Below the pieces are notes generated by a model. That model had not been told where the DNA came from. It was given only the letters and a program-made list of their open reading frames with translations, and searched no databases. A stretch of 64,000 nt of DNA from positions 1,302,001 through 1,366,000 of the forward strand of contig NZ_CP119108.1 in the NCBI RefSeq assembly GCF_029094505.1, given 5' to 3'. The translations under genes were made by a program, and so were the position numbers. The DNA comes from Microbacterium horticulturae (lineage in GTDB: Bacteria; Actinomycetota; Actinomycetes; Actinomycetales; Microbacteriaceae). Positions 8,588 through 18,900 of this stretch are shown piece by piece. Each line of letters begins with the position of its first letter. Position 1 is the stretch's first letter.

Positions 8588-10096
8588 ATGACCACCGTCA
8601 CCGAGACCACCACCCTCACGCAGATCCCGCACGTCATCGGCGGCCAGCGCGTCGACCCCGGCGAGCGCCGCGGCACCGTCTACAACCCGTCGCACGGCGT
8701 GCCCACCGGCGAGATCGGCCTGGCCGACGCCGCCCTGGTCGCCGAGGCCGCACGGGTCGCCGCCGAAGCGCAGAAGAAGTGGCGCGACGTCGGGCTGGTC
8801 AAGCGTGCGCAGATGATGTTCCGCGTGCGCGAGATCATCACCTCCCGCGCCGAAGAGCTGGCCCGCATCATCACCGCCGAGCACGGCAAGACCGTTGCCG
8901 ACGCGCTCGGCGAGGTGGCGCGCGGGCTCGAGAACGTCGAGTTCTGCACCGGACTCATGCATCACCTGAAGGGCGAGTACTCCGAGCAGATCGCCACCGG
9001 CCTCGACGTGCATCAGGTGCGGCAGCCGCTGGGCGTCGTCGCGTGCATCACGCCGTTCAACTTCCCCGCGATGCTGCCGCTGTGGATGGTCCCCACAGCG
9101 ATCGCCGCCGGCAACGCCGTGATCCTCAAGCCCAGCGAGCGCGACCCCTCTGCCGCGGTGTGGCTGGCCGACGCTTTCCGCGAGGCGGGACTGCCCGACG
9201 GCGTGCTCAACGTCGTGCACGGCGACAAGGGCACCGTTGACGCGATCCTCGCCGACCCCACGATCAAGGCCGTCTCGTTCGTCGGGTCGACGCCCATCGC
9301 CAAGTACATCTACACCGAGGCCGCCGCCCACGGCAAGCGGGTACAGGCACTCGGCGGGGCGAAGAACCACATGGTGGTCATGCCCGACGCGGATCTGGAT
9401 GCCGCGGCCGACGCCGCCGTCTCAGCCGGGTTCGGCTCGGCCGGCGAACGCTGCATGGCGATCTCCGCGGTCGTCGCCGTCGGCGACGTGGGCGACGAGC
9501 TGGTCGCCAAGGTCGCCGAGCGCATGAAGGGCCTGAAGATCGGCGACGGCTTCGACCCCGACAACGAGATCGGACCGCTCATCACCGACGCGGCCCGCGA
9601 GCGCGTGCGTGGCTTCGTCGCGGGCGCCGAGCCTGAGGGTGCCCGGCTCGTCGTCGACGGGCGCGAGCAGCAGTTCGACTCCGACGGCTTCTTCCTCGGG
9701 GCATCCCTTGTCGACGAGGTCAAGCCCGGCATGGCCGTGTACGACGAAGAGGTCTTCGGCCCCGTGCTCTCGGTCGTGCGGGTGGACAGCTACGACGAAG
9801 CCGTGCAGATGATCAACGACAACCCGTACGGCAACGGCACGGCGATCTTCACGCGCGACGGTAAGACGGCCCGTCAGTTCGAGTACGACATCCAGGTCGG
9901 AATGGTCGGCATCAATGTGCCCATCCCGGTGCCGGTCGGATCGTTCTCGTTCGGCGGCTGGAAGAACTCGCTGTTCGGCGACACGCACATGTACGGGTCG
10001 GAGGCCTTCAACTTCTACACGCGCCGCAAGGTCGTCACGAGCCGCTGGCCCGAGCCGAGCGAGAGCCAGATCAGTCTGGGCTTCCCGACGCACTGA
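8588..10096 (+). CDS. mmsA: Methylmalonate-semialdehyde dehydrogenase (CoA-acylating)
   Basis: A 502-residue aldehyde dehydrogenase that converts methylmalonate semialdehyde to propionyl-CoA, acting directly after MmsB. NAD-binding and catalytic elements are seen in order: TPFNFPAMLPLWM, then KPSERDP, FVGSTPIAKYIY and GGAKNHMVVMPDAD. The catalytic Cys lies in SAGERCMAIS near residue 290. The family-typical C-terminus carries SFSFGGWKNSLFGD. A GAAGGA ribosome site precedes the ATG. The last 26 bases overlap the end of the convergent CYTH gene. Confidence 0.92.
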   Translation: MTTVTETTTLTQIPHVIGGQRVDPGERRGTVYNPSHGVPTGEIGLADAALVAEAARVAAEAQKKWRDVGLVKRAQMMFRVREIITSRAEELARIITAEHGKTVADALGEVARGLENVEFCTGLMHHLKGEYSEQIATGLDVHQVRQPLGVVACITPFNFPAMLPLWMVPTAIAAGNAVILKPSERDPSAAVWLADAFREAGLPDGVLNVVHGDKGTVDAILADPTIKAVSFVGSTPIAKYIYTEAAAHGKRVQALGGAKNHMVVMPDADLDAAADAAVSAGFGSAGERCMAISAVVAVGDVGDELVAKVAERMKGLKIGDGFDPDNEIGPLITDAARERVRGFVAGAEPEGARLVVDGREQQFDSDGFFLGASLVDEVKPGMAVYDEEVFGPVLSVVRVDSYDEAVQMINDNPYGNGTAIFTRDGKTARQFEYDIQVGMVGINVPIPVPVGSFSFGGWKNSLFGDTHMYGSEAFNFYTRRKVVTSRWPEPSESQISLGFPTH

Positions 10097-10700
10097 CGGC
10101 CCGCGCCAGTTTGGAGTCGGATGCCGCGACCCGGCCGCCCGCGGCGGTCACCAGCGCGTCCACCGCGGTGAAGAACGCCGCGGGGTCCGCGGGGGCGGCC
10201 GGCCCCAGCTCGACCTCCCACTCACGCCAGCTCGACGATGCGCCGCTGCGCTCGTCGACGGCGCGCACGTGATCGTCGACCACCTCGGCGACCAGGCCGC
10301 CGGCGTCGTCGCGCAGTGCATACGCGACGCGCTCGTTGCGGATGCGCGCGAGCGGCAGGAAGGGCCCCGTCGACCAGCGCGCGAGAGCCGCGGCCACCTC
10401 GACAGGCACGTCCTCGTTGGAATCGGCGCCCAGGGGCCAATGCCACTCGTGCTTGCCCTCGGGAGCGGACGCCTTGATGTGCCAGCCGGCATCGGGGCCG
10501 CCCTCGCGTCGGCGCACCGCCACGCGGGCGGCGCTCAGCGCGAGGTCGGCGGTGTCGAGATACCGGGCGTCGAGGGCACGGTGCTCTGCAGCATCCACCC
10601 TCGTCACCAGCCGGAGCGCGGTCCAATCCGGCAGCTGCGCCGCCTCGTCGACGTCGTACTTGCGCTCGACCTCGAGTGAATGATTCGCGTCGGCGCTCAC
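10071..10700 (-). CDS. CYTH-domain (triphosphate tunnel) protein
   Basis: A 209-residue CYTH protein. The diagnostic ExExK motif is in SLEVERKYDV near residues 9-17, and basic and acidic tunnel residues follow (LDTADLALSAARVAVRRREGG near 48-68; HEWHWPLG near 80). Family members bind triphosphates or polyphosphate and include inorganic triphosphatases and thiamine triphosphatases; no CHAD domain is attached here. The GTG start overlaps the upstream small ORF by four bases (GTGA), so the two are co-translated. The substrate cannot be told from sequence. Confidence 0.8.
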   Translation of the reverse strand: MSADANHSLEVERKYDVDEAAQLPDWTALRLVTRVDAAEHRALDARYLDTADLALSAARVAVRRREGGPDAGWHIKASAPEGKHEWHWPLGADSNEDVPVEVAAALARWSTGPFLPLARIRNERVAYALRDDAGGLVAEVVDDHVRAVDERSGASSSWREWEVELGPAAPADPAAFFTAVDALVTAAGGRVAASDSKLARAVSASGSPD

Positions 10701-10924
10701 TCGTCCCGGCTGTCGGGGTCGGGGTTGATGTCTTCGGTCGCCTCGTCGTAGACGAACCGCGTCTCGGTGGGGCCGTCATGGGCCCCGGTGTTCTCCTCGG
10801 CGCCGGCTCGGCGATAGATGAGCTGCCCCTCTCCGTAGGGGATGATGAGCGAGTCGCTCACTCCCGGTTCGAGCGGGATGATCTGCCCGTCAAGCGGGCC
10901 TCCGGCAAGACGTGCGATGGCCAT
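10697..10924 (-). CDS. Small conserved-looking hypothetical protein
   Basis: A 75-residue acidic protein beginning MAIARLAGGPLDGQIIPLEP. The early ARLxGGPLDGQ pattern is one I associate with small actinobacterial proteins of unknown function. No membrane segment or signal peptide is seen. It overlaps the CYTH gene by 4 bases and would be expressed with it. No function is assigned. Confidence 0.65.
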   Translation of the reverse strand: MAIARLAGGPLDGQIIPLEPGVSDSLIIPYGEGQLIYRRAGAEENTGAHDGPTETRFVYDEATEDINPDPDSRDE

Positions 10925-10957
10925 GCATTCAGGTTACTGTCTTCGGCACGGAAAAGA

Positions 10958-10994
10958 ACGACGCCGCCCTCGGCTTCGAGCAGGGCGGCGTCGT
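10958..10994 (-). terminator. Rho-independent terminator of lpdA
   Basis: A perfect 13-bp stem (ACGACGCCGCCCT and its complement) with an 11-base loop, followed in the minus-strand direction by TTCTTTT. It lies 16 bp past the lpdA stop. Confidence 0.85.
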
Positions 10995-11009
10995 CGTACG
11001 GCGGACAGT

Positions 11010-12407
11010 CTAGAGGTTGATCATGTGCCCCGCCAGGCCGTGGAAGGCCTCCTGCAGCGCCTCCGACAGCGTCGGGTGCGTGTGCACGTTGCGGGCGGCC
11101 TCGAGAGCGGTGAGGTCCCACTTCTGCGCGAGGGTCAGCTCGGGCAGCAGCTCGGAGACGTCGGGGCCGACCATGTGGCCGCCCAGCAGCTCGAGATGCT
11201 CGCCGTCGGCGATGAGCTTGACGAACCCGATGGGCTCGCCGAGGCCGTTCGCCTTGCCGTTGGCCGAGAACGGGAACTTCGCGACCTTCACGTCATAGCC
11301 GGCGTCGCGCGCCTGCTGCTCGGTGAGGCCGAACGAGGCGACCTGCGGCGAGCAGAACGTGGCACGCGGCATCATACGGTAGTCGCCCAGCGTCATGGTC
11401 TCGGCGCCGGCGATGGTCTCGGCTGCCACGACCGCCTGCGCCTCGGCCACGTGGGCCAGCTGCAGCTTGGCGGTGACGTCGCCGATCGCGTAGATGTGCG
11501 GCACGTTCGTGCGCATGTAGTCGTCGATGTCGATGGCGCCGCGCTCGGTGAGCTTCACACCCGTCTTGTCGAGGTCGAAGCCCTCGACGTTCGGTGCGAA
11601 GCCGACCGACATGAGCACCTTCTCGGCCTCGAGTGAGCCCGCCTCGCCGTCTTTGCCGGTGTAGGTGACGGTGACCTTGTCGCCCGAGTCCTCGACCTTC
11701 TCGACCTTGGTCGAGGTGAGGATGTCGATGCCGTAGCCCTTGTACTGCTTGGTGATCTCCTTCGAGACCTCGACGTCTTCGTTGGGCAGCGCACGGTCGA
11801 GGAACTCGACGATCGTGACGTCCACGCCGTAGTTGCGCAGCACGTAGGCGAACTCCATGCCGATGGCGCCGGCACCGACGATGACGATCGACTTCGGCAG
11901 CTCGCGGGAGAGGATCTGCTCCTCGTACGTCACGATGTTGCCGCCGATGGTCACGCCCGGCAGGCTGCGCACGGTGGAACCGGTCGAGATGATCGCGTTG
12001 TCGAACGTGACCTCTTCGGTCGAGCCATCGGACTTCGTCACAGTGATGGCGTTCGGGCCGGTGAACGAGCCGCGACCCTCGTACTCCGTCACCTTGTTCT
12101 TCTTCATCAGGAAGTGGATGCCCTTGACATGGGTCTCCGAAACCTTGCGGCTGCGGTCCCAGGCCACTCCGAAGTCGAAGTGAACATCGCCGGAGATCCC
12201 GAACAGGTCGGCCTTGTGGAGCACCTGGTGGGCGAGATCGGCGTTCTTCAGGAGCGCCTTGGAGGGGATGCAGCCGACGTTGAGGCACACACCGCCCCAG
12301 TACTTCTCTTCGATGATGGCCGTGTTAAGGCCGAGCTGGGCGCTGCGAACGGCCGCGACGTATCCGCCGGGACCGGCGCCGAGGATGACGACGTCATAGT
12401 GTGGCAT
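11010..12407 (-). CDS. lpdA: Dihydrolipoyl dehydrogenase
   Basis: A 465-residue flavoprotein disulfide reductase, the E3 subunit of the pyruvate and 2-oxoglutarate dehydrogenase complexes. Visible elements are the FAD-binding [19 protein letters not shown] (residues 7-25), the redox disulfide [13 protein letters not shown] (near 38-50), the NAD-binding GAGAIGMEF near 178, the second FAD motif YAIGDV near 306 and the C-terminal HTHPTLSE with the catalytic His-Glu pair near 440. The complex's E1 and E2 genes are not adjacent. A strong terminator follows, and copC begins 9 bp upstream on the same strand. Confidence 0.95.
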   Translation of the reverse strand: MPHYDVVILGAGPGGYVAAVRSAQLGLNTAIIEEKYWGGVCLNVGCIPSKALLKNADLAHQVLHKADLFGISGDVHFDFGVAWDRSRKVSETHVKGIHFLMKKNKVTEYEGRGSFTGPNAITVTKSDGSTEEVTFDNAIISTGSTVRSLPGVTIGGNIVTYEEQILSRELPKSIVIVGAGAIGMEFAYVLRNYGVDVTIVEFLDRALPNEDVEVSKEITKQYKGYGIDILTSTKVEKVEDSGDKVTVTYTGKDGEAGSLEAEKVLMSVGFAPNVEGFDLDKTGVKLTERGAIDIDDYMRTNVPHIYAIGDVTAKLQLAHVAEAQAVVAAETIAGAETMTLGDYRMMPRATFCSPQVASFGLTEQQARDAGYDVKVAKFPFSANGKANGLGEPIGFVKLIADGEHLELLGGHMVGPDVSELLPELTLAQKWDLTALEAARNVHTHPTLSEALQEAFHGLAGHMINL

Positions 12408-12416
12408 GTCTCCAGC

Positions 12417-12965
12417 CTACTGGTCGTCGGGACGGCGTGAACGGGTCACCAGGAGCAGGATGACCCCCGCGACGATGACGACGAGCACGATGCCGCCGAT
12501 GATCCACGGCACCGGCGAGCTCTGTGCCGTCGCCGACGTCGACGACGTGATGTCGCCGGTCGCGCAGGGGGAGGGGGATGCCGTGGCCGCCGCGTCGCCG
12601 ACGGTGAACGAGAACTCGCCCGAGACGGGGTGCCCGTCGCGCGAGACGACCCGCCACAGCACCGTGATCGGGCCGGTGGCCGTGCCCGAGATCTTCTGGG
12701 TGACCACGTTGTCGGCGATCTCGACGGCGCCGTCGTCGATGACGGTGCACGAGGCATCCATCACCTTCACCTGATTCGCCTCGGCACCGGCGTCTTGCAC
12801 GACGTCGTTGAAGGTGAGCGTCACCTTGTCGGGCAGGGTCGCCACCGTGGACCCGTTCTCGGGGTCCGTCGACAGCAGCTGGTCGTGGGCGGAGGCGGGG
12901 GCTGCGATGCCGAGCACGGCGATGGCGGCCAGGAGGGCGGAGGCGATGGCGGTGGAGACTCTCAC
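12417..12965 (-). CDS. copC: CopC-domain copper resistance protein, membrane anchored
   Basis: A 182-residue exported protein. A signal peptide (about 1-26) ends APASA, leaving a mature N-terminal His (HDQLLSTDPENGS), the usual first copper ligand of CopC. The CopC beta-sandwich runs to about residue 122 and contains the conserved SRDGHPVSGEFSF. A Ser/Thr-rich linker and a single C-terminal transmembrane helix with a basic tail follow, which anchors the domain on the outer face. The start is GTG. No CopD domain is fused or adjacent. It ends 9 bp before the lpdA start, so it may be read through into lpdA. Confidence 0.86.
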   Translation of the reverse strand: MRVSTAIASALLAAIAVLGIAAPASAHDQLLSTDPENGSTVATLPDKVTLTFNDVVQDAGAEANQVKVMDASCTVIDDGAVEIADNVVTQKISGTATGPITVLWRVVSRDGHPVSGEFSFTVGDAAATASPSPCATGDITSSTSATAQSSPVPWIIGGIVLVVIVAGVILLLVTRSRRPDDQ

Positions 12966-13072
12966 GGGCCGGAGCCTACCCGCCGTGGTGAGGAGGGGGC
13001 TGGAGAAGTGGACATCGGTCGGCTCTCTTCAATAGGGTCGAATCGGTTAGTCTTGGGGGAAGGGAGGACGCC

Positions 13073-13567
13073 GTGGAAGAGAACCGCCGTCACGACATCG
13101 GTGACATCCACCGCGGTCAGAGCACGCCCGCACGCGCGTCGGCAGACACGACGCAGACGTTCGGTCATGACTCCGACCTGTCGTTCGTCCCGTTCGGTGC
13201 CGACCTCTCGGATGCAGAGCTGAACGCCATCGACGCACTGCCCGCGGGAGCGGCGCTTCTCATCGTGCGCTCCGGTCCGACCGCCGGTGCCCGGTACCTC
13301 CTCGACAACGACGTGATGACCGTGGGCCGCCACCCTGAGGCCGACATCTTCTTCGACGATGTTACCGTCTCGCGTCGGCATGCCGAGATCACGCGCGATC
13401 GCAGCCGATTCGAGATCGTCGACCAGCGGTCGCTGAACGGCACGTACGTGAACGGCGAACGCGTCGATCGGGCGGGCCTGGCCAACGGCGACGAGGTGCG
13501 CATCGGAAAGTTCCGTCTCAACTTCTTCGGATCCCCCGCCGACCTCGCCGCCGACGCGGAGAAGTGA
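13073..13567 (+). CDS. garA: GarA/OdhI-like FHA-domain regulator
   Basis: A 164-residue protein with a disordered N-terminus and a C-terminal FHA domain (about residues 62-150: VGRHPEADIFFDDVTVSRRHAE, then SLNGTYVNGERVD). In mycobacteria and corynebacteria this family inhibits 2-oxoglutarate dehydrogenase until Ser/Thr kinases phosphorylate an N-terminal ETTSVF motif. The counterpart here reads DTTQTF at residues 25-30, keeping two adjacent threonines but not the SV pair. GTG start with a GGGAGG 6 bases upstream. The gene is followed by two MerR regulators, the order seen around mycobacterial garA. Confidence 0.85.
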   Translation: MEENRRHDIGDIHRGQSTPARASADTTQTFGHDSDLSFVPFGADLSDAELNAIDALPAGAALLIVRSGPTAGARYLLDNDVMTVGRHPEADIFFDDVTVSRRHAEITRDRSRFEIVDQRSLNGTYVNGERVDRAGLANGDEVRIGKFRLNFFGSPADLAADAEK

Positions 13568-14256
13568 TGGCAGCGGCCTCCGCCCCCCGTCGCACGGCGA
13601 ACGGGGGAGCACTGAGCATCGGCCAAGTGCTGGCCCGGCTGAGCGGAGACTTCCCAGGGCTCACGGCGAGCAAGCTGCGCTTTCTCGAGGTGCAGGGCAT
13701 CGTGACGCCGCTGCGCACCGAGTCGGGCTACCGCAAGTTCACCCCCGACGATGTCGAGCGACTGCGCCTCGCGCTGACGCTGCAGCGCGACCACTACCTG
13801 CCGCTGGCGCGCATCCGCGAGTACATGGACGACGTGGACGCCGGCCGCTCACCGGCGGCGCCGACGGTCGTGCCGCCCTCGATCACGCCGCAGCCGCGGC
13901 GCTACCGCCGTGACGAGCTGCTGCGCGCGGCCGGGGCGAGTCCGCAGCTGCTCAACGACGCCATCAGCACCGGGGTGATCGGTGCGGCCGACGGCTTCAC
14001 CGACCAGACCCTCGGGGTGTTGCGCTCGCTGGTCGCCCTCGAGCGCCACGGCATCGAGCCGCGCCACATCCGCACGCTGCGACAGTCGGTCGACCGCGAG
14101 GTCGCTCTGATCGAATCGGCGCTCGCGCCCCTGCTGCGGCGGACGGATGCCGCGTCGCGAGGGCGCGCGGGAGAACTGGCGCCCGAGCTGGCCGCGCGGC
14201 TGGCCGACGTGCGCTCGCACTTCGTGCGCAGCGCGCTCGAGCGGCTCGTCCGGTGA
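13567..14256 (+). CDS. ftsR: MerR-family regulator, FtsR/Rv1828-like
   Basis: A 229-residue MerR protein. The N-terminal winged helix (about 14-85) contains SIGQVLARLSGDFPGLTASK and FLEVQGIVTPLRTESGYRKF; a linker and a helical C-terminal domain follow. The ATG overlaps the garA stop (TGATG), so the two are coupled. The order garA then this gene matches the mycobacterial Rv1827-Rv1828 pair; the corynebacterial homologue FtsR activates ftsZ. That function here is inferred from order and similarity by eye. Confidence 0.8.
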   Translation: MAAASAPRRTANGGALSIGQVLARLSGDFPGLTASKLRFLEVQGIVTPLRTESGYRKFTPDDVERLRLALTLQRDHYLPLARIREYMDDVDAGRSPAAPTVVPPSITPQPRRYRRDELLRAAGASPQLLNDAISTGVIGAADGFTDQTLGVLRSLVALERHGIEPRHIRTLRQSVDREVALIESALAPLLRRTDAASRGRAGELAPELAARLADVRSHFVRSALERLVR

Positions 14257-14361
14257 CCGGCGCGCGACACGCCGCAGCCGGAACGCCGATGTCGTTGCCC
14301 GCGACGCGAAGCTCATCTACCGTGGATTCATTCCATGCGAAATCGGAAGAGGGGGATCTCC

Positions 14362-14907
14362 ATGACCGCTGAGGATGCCACAGGCGAACAGCGGTTCGCG
14401 GTCGACCTCCTGTTCACCGACGGACTGCCGGCGATGGACGACGAGGTCGGATATCGCGGCGCCGTCGCCGCGCGCGCCGCCGGAATCACCTACCGCCAGC
14501 TCGACTACTGGGCCCGTACCGAGCTCGTCGAGCCCACCGTGCGCAGCGCCAAGGGCTCGGGTACGCAGCGGCTCTACGGCTTTCGCGACATCCTCGTGCT
14601 CAAGCTCGTCAAGCGGCTTCTTGACACCGGCATCTCCCTGCAGCAGATCCGCACTGCCGTCGAGCAGCTGCGCGCCGCGGGCATCCGCGACCTCGCCGGC
14701 ACCACGCTCATGAGCGACGGCGCGTCGGTCTACCTGTGCACCTCGAACGATGAGGTCATCGACCTCGTCAGCCGCGGCCAGGGCGTGTTCGGCATCGCCG
14801 TGGGCAAGGTGCTCACCGAGGTCGAGTCGACGCTCCTCGACTTCGACCCGCAGAAGCCCGACCCGGTCGACGAGCTGGCAGCCCGGCGCGCCAAGCGCAC
14901 CGCGTAG
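14362..14907 (+). CDS. Second MerR-family regulator, Rv1830-like
   Basis: A 181-residue MerR protein with the winged helix at about 22-90 (GYRGAVAARAAGITYRQLDY, then GSGTQRLYGFRDILVLKLVK) and an effector-like C-terminus carrying LMSDGASVYLCTSNDEVIDL. The start is the ATG at 14362, which has a GAGGGGG ribosome site; an in-frame ATG at 14335 lacks one. In mycobacteria a bifunctional-nuclease gene (Rv1829-like) usually stands between the two MerR genes; it is missing here, leaving a 105-bp gap. Confidence 0.8.
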   Translation: MTAEDATGEQRFAVDLLFTDGLPAMDDEVGYRGAVAARAAGITYRQLDYWARTELVEPTVRSAKGSGTQRLYGFRDILVLKLVKRLLDTGISLQQIRTAVEQLRAAGIRDLAGTTLMSDGASVYLCTSNDEVIDLVSRGQGVFGIAVGKVLTEVESTLLDFDPQKPDPVDELAARRAKRTA

Positions 14908-14972
14908 CGTCGCCTTCTCCGGTCGCTGACCGCGCCGCGTGGCAGCGAGTCGGAACGCCGTGCTGCACAGCA

Positions 14973-15027
14973 CGCGGAATGGACGCCGTTCCATGCCTGC
15001 CGGCCGCGCAATGGCGTCCACTCCGCG
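14973..15027. terminator. Hairpin between convergent merR and parA genes
   Basis: CGCGGAATGGACGCC at 14973-14987 pairs with 15013-15027 (14 of 15 bases), with a 25-base loop. It has no T-tract on either side, so it may be a bidirectional factor-dependent terminator or a processing hairpin. Confidence 0.4.
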
Positions 15028-15068
15028 CGGCCTGGGGCCGCGGCATCCACTCTCCGTCGTCGCGCGCG

Positions 15069-15881
15069 TCAGACGACGGCGGAGCCGTCCGGCGCCGGGA
15101 TGCGTCCGGTGCGCATGACGCGGTCCAGCAGTGCGTCGAAGTCGGCCGCGAGCTCCTGCGCGGAGTCGCCCGGCCAGATGTGCAGCGGCTTGGCCGCACC
15201 CTGCGCCTGCTGCAGCGACGTTCGCTCGGGCAGCTGCGGGGTCAGCACCAGCGGCCCGAACATGTCGCGCAGCTCCTTGATGCGGAACTGGTGCTCGATC
15301 GACTGCGGGCGCACGCGGTTGACGACGATGCCCAGCGGCTGCAGACGCGGCGACAGGCCGCGGCGGATCTCTTCGATCGCGCGCAGCGCGCGGTCGGCGG
15401 CCGCGACGGAGAACAGGCCCGGCTCGGTGACGACGATCACGCGGTCACTGGCCGCCCACGCAGTGCGCGTGAGGGCGTTCAGCGACGGCGCGCAGTCGAC
15501 CAGCACGAGGTCGTAGTCGGCCTCGACGGCGGCGAGGGCCTCTTCGAGCTTCCAGACGTCGCGCACGCTCGGGTGCGGGCCGTCGAAGTTGATCGCAGAC
15601 GGGCTGCCGATCATGACGTCGATCGTGCCCGGATGCACCTTGGCCCAGCCGCTGGAGGTGATCGCCTGGCGGACGACCTTCTCCTTCGGATTCGCCAGGA
15701 CGTCGGCGACGTTGAGCCGCCCGGCGACCTGGATGTCCATGCCCGTGGACACGTCTGACTGCGGGTCGAGGTCGACGACGAGAGTCCGCACGCCCCGGGC
15801 GAACGCCGCAGAGGCGAGCCCGAGGGTCACGGTCGTCTTGCCGACACCACCCTTGAGTGAGCTGACGGAGAGGACGTGCAC
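15069..15881 (-). CDS. ParA-family ATPase
   Basis: A 270-residue ParA/MinD-type ATPase that probably works in partitioning or positioning. The deviant Walker A is SLKGGVGKTTVT at residues 9-20; LVVDLDPQSDVSTG (near 35-48) is the Walker A' region and VLVDCAPSLNALT (near 125) is Walker B. There is no ParB gene beside it and no N-terminal HTH. It is an orphan ParA, of the kind often found singly in actinobacteria. GTG start; divergent from pyc with a 95-bp shared promoter region. Confidence 0.85.
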   Translation of the reverse strand: MHVLSVSSLKGGVGKTTVTLGLASAAFARGVRTLVVDLDPQSDVSTGMDIQVAGRLNVADVLANPKEKVVRQAITSSGWAKVHPGTIDVMIGSPSAINFDGPHPSVRDVWKLEEALAAVEADYDLVLVDCAPSLNALTRTAWAASDRVIVVTEPGLFSVAAADRALRAIEEIRRGLSPRLQPLGIVVNRVRPQSIEHQFRIKELRDMFGPLVLTPQLPERTSLQQAQGAAKPLHIWPGDSAQELAADFDALLDRVMRTGRIPAPDGSAVV

Positions 15882-15976
15882 AAGGCCCTACGTTACCGTC
15901 CCGTAGTCTGAGAAGACACTCAGCCACTTCCGGTGTTCGCCCAGGTCGGACGGATGCCGCCCGTATCGGAGGTCGC

Positions 15977-18900
15977 ATGTTCTCGAAGATCCTGGTCGCC
16001 AACCGAGGCGAGATCGCCATCCGAGCCTTCCGAGCCGCCTTCGAGCTGGGCGCCCGCACGGTCGCCGTCTTCCCTTACGAGGACCGGCATTCGCTGCACC
16101 GGCTGAAGGCCGACGAGGCGTACCAGATCGGCGAGCAGGGGCACCCGGTGCGCGCCTACCTCGACGTCGACGAGATCGTCCGCGTCGCCAAGGAGGCGGG
16201 CGCCGACGCTATCTACCCGGGGTACGGATTCCTCTCCGAGAACCCCGAGTTGGCGGCCAAGGCCGCCGAGGCCGGCATCACCTTCATCGGGCCGCCCGCA
16301 TCGGTTCTTGAAATGGCGGGTAACAAAGTCGAGGCCAAGCACCACGCTATCTCGGCGGGCGTTCCGGTTCTCCGCTCGACCGAGGCCTCCGATGACATCG
16401 ACGCGCTGGTCGCGCAGTCCGACGAGATCGGCTTCCCGCTGTTCGCGAAGGCGGTCGCCGGCGGCGGCGGACGAGGGATGCGGCGGGTCGAGACCAAGGA
16501 AGAGCTGGCCCCGGCACTTGCCGAGGCCATGCGCGAGGCCGGGAGCGCCTTCGGCGACGAGCGCATGTTCCTCGAGCAGGCGGTGCTGCGGCCTCGCCAC
16601 ATCGAGGTGCAGGTGCTCGCCGACAGCCAGGGTGAGACCGTGCACCTGTTCGAGCGCGACTGCTCGATGCAGCGCCGCCACCAGAAGGTGGTCGAGATCG
16701 CGCCGGCCCCGAACCTCGACGACGAGATCCGCGGCCGGCTGCACCGGCACGCCGTCGCGTTCGCGAAGTCGATCGGCTACCAGAACGCCGGGACGGTGGA
16801 GTTCCTCCTCGAGACGGCGGGGGAGCGCGCCGGCGAGGTCGTCTTCATCGAGATGAACCCGCGCATCCAGGTCGAGCACACTGTGACGGAAGAGATCACC
16901 GACGTCGACCTCGTGCAGTCGCAGATGCGGATCGCCGCCGGGCAGACGCTGCACGAGCTCGGCCTCGAGCAGGACGACATCCGGCTGCGCGGCTCGGCGG
17001 TGCAGTGCCGCATCACGACCGAGGACCCGTCGCAGGGCTTCCGCCCCGACACCGGCAAGATCACGACCTACCGCTCGCCGGGTGGTGCCGGCATCCGCAT
17101 CGACGGCGGCACGACCGCCGCGGGCTCGCAGATAGGCCCGCACTTCGACTCGATGCTGGCCAAGCTCATCTGCCGCGGCCGCGACTTCCCCTCGGCGGTC
17201 AAGCGCGCGCGTCGGGCGCTCGCGGAGTTCCGCATCCGCGGCGTCGCCACCAACATCCCGTTCCTGCAGGCGGTGTTCGACGACCCTGAGTTCCTCGCCG
17301 GTGACGTGTCCACGCTGTTCATCGAGGAGCGCCCCGAACTTCTGCGTGGTCGCGTGTCGAAGGACCGCGGAACGAAGATCCTGAACTGGCTCGTCGACAC
17401 CACGGTGAACAAGCCCCACGGCATCAACCCGATCAGCATCGACCCGGCCACCAAGCTGCCTTCCATCGACCTGACCGAGCCCGTCGTCGACGGTTCGCGG
17501 CAGCGGCTGCAGAAGCTCGGCCCCGCCGGCTTCGCCGCCGACCTGCGGCAGCGCACGGCGCTGGCGGTGACCGACACGACCTTCCGCGACGCACATCAGT
17601 CGCTGCTGGCCACCCGGGTGCGCACGAAAGACCTGGTTGCGGCGGCGCCGTACGTGGCGCGGCTGACGCCCCAGCTGCTGAGCGTCGAAGCCTGGGGCGG
17701 GGCGACGTACGACGTCGCGCTGCGATTCCTCGGCGAAGACCCGTGGGAGCGCCTCGACAAGCTGCGCGAGGCGATGCCCAACATCGCGATCCAGATGCTG
17801 CTGCGCGGTCGCAACACGGTCGGCTACACGCCCTACCCGACCGAGGTCACCGATGCGTTCGTGCGCGAGGCCGCGGCGTCCGGTGTTGACATCTTCCGCA
17901 TCTTCGACGCGCTCAACGACGTCAGCCAGATGCGCCCGGCGATCGACGCGGTGCTCGGCACCGGAACCGCCGTCGCCGAGGTCGCGCTCTGCTACACGGG
18001 CGACCTGCTGAACCCGTCCGAAGACCTGTACACGCTCGACTACTACCTGGGTCTGGCCGGGCAGATAGTGGATGCCGGAGCGCACATCCTCGCGATCAAA
18101 GACATGGCGGGCCTTCTCAAGCCCGCCGCCGCCGCGAAGCTCGTCGGTGCGCTGCGCGAGCGGTTCGACGTGCCGGTGCACGTGCACACGCACGACACCG
18201 CAGGCGGGCAGCTCGCCACGCTGCTGGCGGCCAGCGCCGCCGGCGCTGACGCGGTCGACGCCGCCGCGGCGCCGATGTCGGGCACCACGAGCCAGCCGTC
18301 GCTGTCGGCACTGGTCGCGGCGATGGCCCACACCGAGCGTGACACCGGGCTCGACCTGACCGCGGTCAGCGACCTCGAGCCCTACTGGGAGGCCGTGCGG
18401 CACCTGTACGGGCCGTTCGAGTCGGGGCTGCCCGGCCCCACAGGCCGCGTGTACCGCCACGAGATCCCCGGCGGGCAGCTGTCGAACCTGCGCCAGCAGG
18501 CCATCGCGCTGGGGCTGGCTGACGACTTCGAGCTCATCGAGGACATGTACGCCGCCGCAAACGACATCCTCGGCCGGGTGCCCAAGGTGACCCCGTCGTC
18601 GAAGGTCGTCGGCGACCTCGCGCTGCACCTGGCGGCCGTCAAGGCCGATCCCGCCGATTTCGCCGAGCACCCGGAGAAGTACGACGTGCCCGACTCGGTG
18701 GTCTCGTTCATGGCCGGCGAGCTGGGTGACCTGCCCGGCGGATGGCCCGAGCCGTTCCGTACGAAGGTGCTCGCCGGGCGCGACCCGAAGGTGTCGCTCA
18801 CGCCGATCACCGCGGCGCAGGAGGAGGCGCTGGCCGGTGACTCCGCGACGCGGCGCGGCATGCTCAACGAGCTGCTGTTCCCGGCCCCGACGAAGGTGTT

